From an uncultured Bacteroidia bacterium (lineage in GTDB: Bacteria; Bacteroidota; Bacteroidia; Bacteroidales; UBA932): 11,280 nt of DNA. The DNA lies in assembly GCA_902795785.1 (NCBI GenBank), contig CADBMK010000025.1, positions 1-11,280 of the forward strand, given 5' to 3'. This document shows positions 6,625 to 11,280 of this stretch, piece after piece. Numbering within the stretch: position 1 is the stretch's first letter; each line of letters starts with the position of its first letter. A model generated the notes under the pieces. It saw nothing but the letters and a program-made list of their open reading frames with translations. It did not search any database and was not told where the DNA came from. A program made the position numbers and the translations under genes.

Positions 6625-8205
6625 ATGAGCGATATGAATAATTCTATTTCAACATATATACTGTCAGCAGGACTGCTGCTGACCGGCGGTTGCGCAGACC
6701 TGGACCAGAGCTCCATCAGTTCGATAGACAAGGATAATTTCTATCAGAACGAGTCAGATGTCAAAGTGGCATTGAACGGCATCTATCAGACTCTGAGTGA
6801 TGGCGGCATGAACGGGCCATGGAACGACGAGCTTATATTCCTCAATGACCTCCAGAGCGAATACGCCCGCAGGGGAACGGCCAACAGCGCCGCCATCACG
6901 GAAATCGGTGACTTTTCCATTACCCCTACCAACGATTTCGTAAAGACAGGCTGGCTCTATAGATACAAGGCCATCAACCGCGCCAATATCCTGATTGACA
7001 AGGTTAGCAACAATTCTCAGGTGCCAGAGTCGGTACGCAGTGATTATGTGCGTTCGGCAAAGTTCCTACGCGGCCTCTATTATTTCGACCTGGTGCGTCT
7101 ATTCGGAGATGTCCCTCTTGTTTTGCACGATGGCGAAGGCGAGGGTGAACCCCGCACATCCAAAGACCTGGTTTATGAGCAGATCGTGGCTGACCTGACG
7201 GAAGCCGAGCAAATCTCGGCAGACTTCCCAAAGCTCACCAGCGAGGCCTCTTCACAAGCCGCTTCCGGACTGCTGTCAAAGGTCTATATCACCTGGGCTC
7301 AGACAGATACAGATTACTCGAAGGAACATCAGTCTGAGCTGTATCAGAAATCCGTCGAAGCTGCCGACAGGGTTATCACTTCAAAGAAGTACAAGCTTGT
7401 GGACAAGTTCATAGACAACTGGTCACTTGACAAGAAAGAGGGCCCGGAGCTGATCTTCACGGTCGAGCACAAATTCGGCGTCAACAGAAACGTCACAGGC
7501 CACTGCGTGTTCTCTACGGGATTCACTAACGAGAAGCTGCCGGTTATCGCCGCTATCAACAACAACCTCTACCACGAGTTCGACGCCAACGACCAGAGGC
7601 GCAACGCTTCAGTGACCCTGCGTCTATTCGACCCGGCAAAAGGAGAGGAATTCGACTTTGAGCGCCTGCGTTTCCGCAAGTACATAGACACCCTCTATAT
7701 GGCCAACGAGAGCGCTCCTTATATCTCAGGCCAGAACACAAGTTCATCAGTACTGCGCTATGCCGAGGTGCTTCTTGTCAAGGCTGAAGCCGAGAATGAA
7801 CTGAACGGACCAACACAAGCTGCCTATGAAGCACTTAACGCCATCCGCCGCCGTGCTTATAAGAATCCGGACACAGGCAGCCAGAGGCGGCCGTCAGACG
7901 GTACGCCCGTGGATCTGTCAGGACTAAGTAAGGAGCAATTCCGCAAGGCTGTCCAGGACGAGCGTTACCGCGAGTTCGTCACCGAGGGCAATCGCTGGTT
8001 CGACCTGAAGCGCTGGCACATCCTGGTGAAGACCATAAAGGAAAAGGTTCCTTCGGATGACCTCAAATACAAGAACATTTCCACCCGCAACTATTACCTC
8101 CCAGTTCCTGAAGGACAGATCAAACTGAACCCAAAACTGGAGCAGAACTGGGGTTATGCCGGAGAGACGTCCGGTGACCCATATTCAGCATTGGGTTGGA
8201 AATAA
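6625..8205 (+). CDS. SusD/RagB-family surface lipoprotein
   Basis: This 526-residue protein is the partner of the preceding SusC-like transporter, with 44 bp between them. The N-terminus is short and hydrophobic and reaches a lipobox LTGGC with acylated Cys23; an acidic CADLDQ follows, compatible with the acidic export signal of Bacteroidota surface lipoproteins. SusD/RagB hallmarks are present: an N-terminal NFYQNESDVKVALNGIYQ region, helical TPR-like segments (WLYRYKAINRANILIDKV, KFLRGLYYFDLVRLFGDVPL), and the C-terminal RYAEVLLVKAEAENE and DERYREFVTEGNRWFDLKRW (445-464). The role is capturing the ligand at the cell surface and closing the SusC barrel. An ATG three codons later (6634) is an equally good start; AAGG at 6613-6616 sits at a better Shine-Dalgarno distance for 6625. 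Thr at the lipobox -3 position is less common. Confidence 0.97.
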   Translation: MSDMNNSISTYILSAGLLLTGGCADLDQSSISSIDKDNFYQNESDVKVALNGIYQTLSDGGMNGPWNDELIFLNDLQSEYARRGTANSAAITEIGDFSITPTNDFVKTGWLYRYKAINRANILIDKVSNNSQVPESVRSDYVRSAKFLRGLYYFDLVRLFGDVPLVLHDGEGEGEPRTSKDLVYEQIVADLTEAEQISADFPKLTSEASSQAASGLLSKVYITWAQTDTDYSKEHQSELYQKSVEAADRVITSKKYKLVDKFIDNWSLDKKEGPELIFTVEHKFGVNRNVTGHCVFSTGFTNEKLPVIAAINNNLYHEFDANDQRRNASVTLRLFDPAKGEEFDFERLRFRKYIDTLYMANESAPYISGQNTSSSVLRYAEVLLVKAEAENELNGPTQAAYEALNAIRRRAYKNPDTGSQRRPSDGTPVDLSGLSKEQFRKAVQDERYREFVTEGNRWFDLKRWHILVKTIKEKVPSDDLKYKNISTRNYYLPVPEGQIKLNPKLEQNWGYAGETSGDPYSALGWK

Positions 8206-8259
8206 AGCAATGGTTTAAAGAATATAGTATAAAAACAAGAATATAAAACAAATAGTATT

Positions 8260-9321
8260 ATGAAACATATATTGAAATCAAGTTTTGCAGTTATTGCATT
8301 CACTCTCCTCGGCGCAGCCGCTCAGGCTCAGACATACGCAGATTATAACAAGCGAGAGTTGATTTGGCAGGTATTGGATCAAAGCCGTGCAAACGACTAT
8401 GTCCCGGTGTTCTTCAACATCCACTTCAAGGACAAGGAAGGCCAGAAGGCCGTTCAGTCACATATCGACTGGTATAAGACAACCCACGTGGATTTCGTCA
8501 ACGTAAAGTACGAGTACTTCCCTGAGATCCAGGCCGTGAGCAGCACCAAGGACTGGAAGAAAATCAAGCCGTTCGCTCCAGAGACATGGGAGGAGCAGCT
8601 CAACGTAGTGCGTCAGCTTAAGCGTGAGCTGGGAGACGAGGCCCTAATCATCCCTACGGTATTCTCGCCTCTGCGCGTTCTGATCCAGACCGCAGGCTCG
8701 CAGCTGTCAAGCGACAGGGAGGGACGCCGTCATTTTGTGGAACTGATCAAACAGGACCCAGAGGCCATCAAGCCTGCCCTCGAAGCTGTGACACAGAGTC
8801 TCCTCTATTATATCCGTGAGGCCCGCAAGGCCGGCGCCGACGGCTTCTACATCTCTTCACAGGGCGACGACCTTGAGGAGTTCGGCAACGGTGTATTTGC
8901 AGAAATCATCAAGCCTTACGACATACAGCTCACCCAACTTGCTTCCGAGATTGCTCCGTTCAACATCCTTCATATCTGCGAAAGCGGAGGTCACTTCACT
9001 GAATCCACCTTCAACGACTATGCGGACTATCCTGGCAGCGTAGTCAATCCTCCGCTCCACAACTGGAAAGGCAAGGGACTTACCCTTAAAGAAATCAGCA
9101 AGTTCTTCGGCCGTCCTGCCCTTGGCGGACTCAACAACCGCAGCAAGGCTCTTAAGGAAGGTGATCTCGAAGCCCTGAAAGCCGAGGCTGACGAAATCCT
9201 TAAGGATGCACCTGCCAACTTCATCTTCGGAGCCGACGACTCCCTCTTCAATGACGTCGATCAGGAAACCTTGCGCAAACTTGTAGATTACATCCACACC
9301 TGGCGTCAAACTCATAAATAA
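8260..9321 (+). CDS. Exported URO-D-superfamily protein (uroporphyrinogen decarboxylase / corrinoid methyltransferase-like)
   Basis: The 353-residue product begins with a convincing Sec signal peptide (1-23, ending GAAAQA before QT) and then reads like a PF01208 protein: NKRELIWQVLDQSRANDYVPVF (30-51, family start with P-V/W), AGADGFYISSQGDD (191-204), ILHICESGG (236-244), LGGLNNR (288-294) and NFIFGADDSL (320-329). It lacks the R-P-x-W-x-M-R-Q-A-G-R substrate motif of true HemE, so haem synthesis is unlikely. His238-Ile-Cys240 matches the H-x-C zinc pair of MtaA/MtbA-type methyltransferases. The third cysteine expected in the GPGC-like motif near 325 is replaced by Ala-Asp-Asp, and Cys240 is the only cysteine. 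A signal peptide is odd for a superfamily known mainly in the cytoplasm. It sits 54 bp after the SusD gene and 2 bp before the symporter gene. Role unknown: periplasmic enzyme or a binding protein on the same fold. Confidence 0.83.
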   Translation: MKHILKSSFAVIAFTLLGAAAQAQTYADYNKRELIWQVLDQSRANDYVPVFFNIHFKDKEGQKAVQSHIDWYKTTHVDFVNVKYEYFPEIQAVSSTKDWKKIKPFAPETWEEQLNVVRQLKRELGDEALIIPTVFSPLRVLIQTAGSQLSSDREGRRHFVELIKQDPEAIKPALEAVTQSLLYYIREARKAGADGFYISSQGDDLEEFGNGVFAEIIKPYDIQLTQLASEIAPFNILHICESGGHFTESTFNDYADYPGSVVNPPLHNWKGKGLTLKEISKFFGRPALGGLNNRSKALKEGDLEALKAEADEILKDAPANFIFGADDSLFNDVDQETLRKLVDYIHTWRQTHK

Positions 9322-9323
9322 TT

Positions 9324-10514
9324 ATGAAGAAAACGATAATTTGGATTGCATCACTTGCCGTTGGCTCCGTCCTTGGTATTCTTGGCATCGCGTGGCTCGA
9401 TGAAGTGATGAACTTTGTGGCAACAGTCTATACCAGGCTCTTCCAACTTCTGGCCGTGCCTACGATTGTTTTGGCCGTAATCACCACCTTTGCCACCTTT
9501 GGCTCAAAAGGATCCGGCCGCATCTTTGGACATACGCTGGTTTATACGCTTCTGACCACTTTTGCCGCCGCCATAGTCGGAGCCCTGCTCTTCGTGCTGA
9601 TCTCCCCGGGTAACCTGCCTGTGGAGATTATCAGCCGGGCAGCGAACGAGGGCATAGCCGACGCCCCGCACCAGTCGTATTATGAACATATTCTGAGTGT
9701 CATCCCAAATAATGTCGTCAAGCCTTTCCTCGAAGGGAATGTACTGTCTCTTTTGCTGTTGGCCTTCGCCATAGGCATAGGACTGTCCAAGCTGCCTGAG
9801 AGCGAGAACAAGGCGGTCGTCGTAAATGGATTGCTGGGGCTGCAGGAACTGCTTTTCCTCCTGATCCGGGGACTTATCTGGACGCTGCCACTGGGCATCG
9901 TCTCTTTCTCGGCGCAGCTTTCAGCACAGGTCACTGCCGGAGTCGCAGCTGATTCAATTGGAAAGTATGTTCTTGTGGTATTAGGAGGCAACGTGATACA
10001 GTTCTTCGTTATTCTTCCGCTTTTTCTTCTGGCCCGTGGTCTGAATCCAATCCACGTACTGGGACGTATGATGCCAGCTGTGCTAATGGCCCTCTTTACC
10101 AAGAGCAGCGCCGCTACCCTGCCCGTTACTATGGAATCTGCAGAGCAGCGTCTTGGTGTCCGCAAGGAGATTTCCCGTTTTGTCCTTCCGATTTGCACTA
10201 CAATCAATATGAACGGCTGCGCGGCTTTTATCCTAGTCACCTCGCTCTTTGTAATGCAGAACGGTGGCACGCCCATCCAGTTGAGCACGATCCTGCTTTG
10301 GATCTTTATTGCCGTCTTCTCGGCAATCGGCAATGCAGGCGTGCCTATGGGCTGCTATTTCCTGACGCTCTCTCTGATGTCTGGCATAGGCGCCCCTGTG
10401 GCCATCCTCGGCATTATCCTGCCTATCTACACTATAATAGACATGGTGGAGACAGCCGAGAACGTATGGTCCGACTCCTGCGTCTGCGCAATGACCGACC
10501 ATGATTTGAGATAA
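9324..10514 (+). CDS. Dicarboxylate/amino acid:cation symporter family (DAACS/SDF) inner-membrane transporter
   Basis: The 396-residue, strongly hydrophobic protein shows the GltPh-type core: HP1 tip FTKSSAATLPVTM (258-270), TM7 TINMNGCA (293-300), HP2 GNAGVPMGCYFLTLSLMSG (336-354) and TM8 IIDMVETAENVWSDS (371-385). Aligned by eye to GltPh, Asp373 (D394, substrate amino group), Asn380 and Asp384 (N401, D405, sodium site) are kept. Arg397, which binds the acidic side chain of glutamate/aspartate, is replaced by Glu376, and the NMDGT motif reads NMNGC. An acidic amino acid or C4-dicarboxylate is therefore unlikely as substrate; a neutral or basic amino acid, or a sulfur amino acid as in TcyP-like members, fits better, but this is inference. 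It starts 2 bp after the URO-D-like stop, so translation is probably coupled. It is the last gene of the operon and likely takes up what SusCD delivers. Confidence 0.94.
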   Translation: MKKTIIWIASLAVGSVLGILGIAWLDEVMNFVATVYTRLFQLLAVPTIVLAVITTFATFGSKGSGRIFGHTLVYTLLTTFAAAIVGALLFVLISPGNLPVEIISRAANEGIADAPHQSYYEHILSVIPNNVVKPFLEGNVLSLLLLAFAIGIGLSKLPESENKAVVVNGLLGLQELLFLLIRGLIWTLPLGIVSFSAQLSAQVTAGVAADSIGKYVLVVLGGNVIQFFVILPLFLLARGLNPIHVLGRMMPAVLMALFTKSSAATLPVTMESAEQRLGVRKEISRFVLPICTTINMNGCAAFILVTSLFVMQNGGTPIQLSTILLWIFIAVFSAIGNAGVPMGCYFLTLSLMSGIGAPVAILGIILPIYTIIDMVETAENVWSDSCVCAMTDHDLR

Positions 10515-10533
10515 TATGTACGACCTATTGGGC

Positions 10534-10559
10534 TTAAAATGATTTAATAATTTTTTTTT
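10534..10559 (+). terminator. Weak candidate terminator between the convergent operon and DUF6088 gene
   Basis: TTAAA-ATGA-TTTAA (10534-10547) forms a short AT-only hairpin, 20 bp after the symporter stop and followed by T9 (10551-10559). The T-run is good but the stem is weak. The T9 also encodes the Lys-Lys-Asn end of the convergent gene. Confidence 0.3.
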
Positions 10560-11176
10560 AAGAATCCTCTTGGATTCTCAATCTCCTTTGCGATATTCCA
10601 AATAGTCTTCCTTACCCAGATGGGTGCCACCTTCAAGTCCTGCTCAAATGTCTCAATCGGCAGGTTCTTTTGAAGTAACCCCTTTATAACCGTCCTATGC
10701 TGAGCTGTCATCCTATCTTCGCCGATGGATTTCATCGCTTGAATAAGGATGGCTAGGAATTCGTTCTTGACGGCGAAGTTCTTGGGGACACAGCGTTTGA
10801 ACGTGACGGTCCTAGGACCCACCTCAATCTTGCGGGCTGAGCCCGAAGTCAAATATACATAATTCATAGGGACCTGCGTCGAGAGACCAAGCATATTCTG
10901 CGCAGTCTCCCCCGTCGGCAATACCTGGGCATTGTCCCTGCGGGCAATCGCCTTCACGAGATCACCCACCTCTGGATAGAGCAGCCCGAACCTAGTCTCA
11001 ATGGGTTTATAATAGACTCCCTTCGCCAGGCGGCACAAGAGTCCCTTCTCAGCGAATTCCGACAGAAGACGGCTTATAAAGACGTCGTTACCGGTCTTCG
11101 CAAAGTCCGATACAAAGAACAAGGTTCCAGCCTCGCTCTGCTGTATCTGCTGCTCTATGTCATCAACTATACGCAT
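10544..11176 (-). CDS. DUF6088-family protein (AbiEi antitoxin-like), apparently without a toxin partner
   Basis: From the ATG at 11176 the product has 210 residues. Its N-terminal third (MRIVDDIEQQIQQ, FFVSDFAKTGND, RLLSEFAEKGLLCRLAKGVYYKP) is a winged-helix of the type seen in AbiEi-like regulators. The middle part (LPTGETAQNMLGLSTQVPMNYVYLTSGSARKIEVG, quoted in pieces across about 85-120) is the typical DUF6088 core. The C-terminus ends in Lys-Lys-Asn-Tyr encoded across an A9 run. A longer form from TTG at 11218 is open, but that codon overlaps the -7 box and would lie before the transcription start, so the ATG is preferred. The family is annotated as type IV antitoxin-like; DNA binding is likely. 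Downstream on its strand is only the convergent symporter gene, so no AbiEii-type toxin follows. Function as a stand-alone protein is unknown. Confidence 0.85.
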   Translation of the reverse strand: MRIVDDIEQQIQQSEAGTLFFVSDFAKTGNDVFISRLLSEFAEKGLLCRLAKGVYYKPIETRFGLLYPEVGDLVKAIARRDNAQVLPTGETAQNMLGLSTQVPMNYVYLTSGSARKIEVGPRTVTFKRCVPKNFAVKNEFLAILIQAMKSIGEDRMTAQHRTVIKGLLQKNLPIETFEQDLKVAPIWVRKTIWNIAKEIENPRGFLKKNY

Positions 11177-11215
11177 AGTATCCAAGTAGAAAGTTTTTGC
11201 AAAAATTTCTACCTG

Positions 11216-11247
11216 CAAAGATAAGTGATTTCAGAATACGATGCAAC
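11216..11247 (-). promoter_or_regulatory. Probable promoter of the DUF6088 gene
   Basis: On the minus strand GTTG (11244-11247) is followed after 20 bp by TATCTTTG (11216-11223), an exact TAnnTTTG -7 box. A start near 11209 leaves about 33 nt before the ATG at 11176 and excludes the upstream TTG as a start codon. Confidence 0.55.
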
Positions 11248-11280
11248 TAATCTGAAGAAAAAACAGTTGAACATCTCCCC

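Noticed and set aside
8857..9315. Minus-strand 152-codon open frame inside the URO-D-like gene
   Set aside because: Antisense shadow of a gene with a signal peptide and family motifs; no start context or homology of its own.
8260..9321. Calling the URO-D-like gene hemE
   Set aside because: It has a signal peptide, lacks the Arg-rich substrate-binding motif of true uroporphyrinogen decarboxylases and has no other haem-biosynthesis gene nearby.
9680..10333. Minus-strand 217-codon open frame inside the symporter gene
   Set aside because: Long only because of the base composition of the opposite strand; translation is rich in Arg/Ser/Thr without domain features, while the plus strand encodes all DAACS motifs.
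10555..10574. GAATCC-TCTT-GGATTC hairpin beside the T9 run as an intrinsic terminator
   Set aside because: On the plus strand the T-run precedes the hairpin, and on the minus strand the hairpin is followed by A residues and lies inside the DUF6088 coding sequence, so it has no proper U-tract in either direction.
1..11280. CRISPR arrays, rRNA/tRNA genes, insertion sequences
   Set aside because: No regularly spaced direct repeats, tRNA-like cloverleafs, rRNA stretches, transposase coding regions or terminal inverted repeats were recognised by eye.

Overview
The window looks like chromosomal DNA from a member of the Bacteroidales (Bacteroidota). The main evidence is a full-length SusC/SusD outer-membrane pair with the SusC plug signature, several promoters matching the Bacteroidota consensus (TTTG-like -33 box, about 20 bp, TAnnTTTG -7 box), A-rich translation starts without strong Shine-Dalgarno sequences, and AbiEi/DUF6088 antitoxin-like genes of a type common in this group. 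Species cannot be told from the sequence alone.

Left part (1-2156). A minus-strand AbiEi-type antitoxin gene runs off the left edge; its cognate toxin, if any, lies outside the window. Next is a divergent pair: a minus-strand HxlR-family regulator and a plus-strand radical SAM protein. They share a 146 bp intergenic region holding a dyad close to the regulator start and a perfect -7 box just ahead of the radical SAM gene. The regulator probably controls the radical SAM gene and itself, but the target reaction is unknown.

Central part (2157-10514). A 414 bp intergenic region carries hairpins just after the radical SAM gene, a cluster of dyads, and a good promoter at 2384-2415. Downstream lies one compact plus-strand operon. 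It begins with a short leader ORF extremely rich in Met and Cys (2459-2635), which overlaps the first large gene out of frame. The large genes follow in order: a secreted PstS-like substrate-binding protein, SusC-like TonB-dependent transporter, SusD-like lipoprotein, a uroporphyrinogen-decarboxylase-superfamily protein with a signal peptide, and a DAACS-family (glutamate/dicarboxylate-type) inner-membrane symporter. Intergenic gaps are 2 to 54 bp. No glycoside hydrolase, peptidase or ABC permease is present, so this is not a typical polysaccharide utilisation locus. It reads as a complete route: capture and passage through the outer membrane (SusCD), binding and possibly chemistry in the periplasm (PstS-like and URO-D-like proteins), and uptake through the inner membrane (symporter). 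The Met/Cys leader suggests, as inference only, that the operon responds to sulfur amino-acid supply and handles a small sulfur-containing or methylated nutrient.

Right part (10515-11280). A convergent minus-strand DUF6088 (AbiEi-like) gene with its own promoter closes the window. No toxin gene follows it, so it looks like an orphan.

The strongest candidate for something undescribed is the combination of the sulfur-residue-rich leader ORF with the SusCD / exported URO-D-like / symporter operon.
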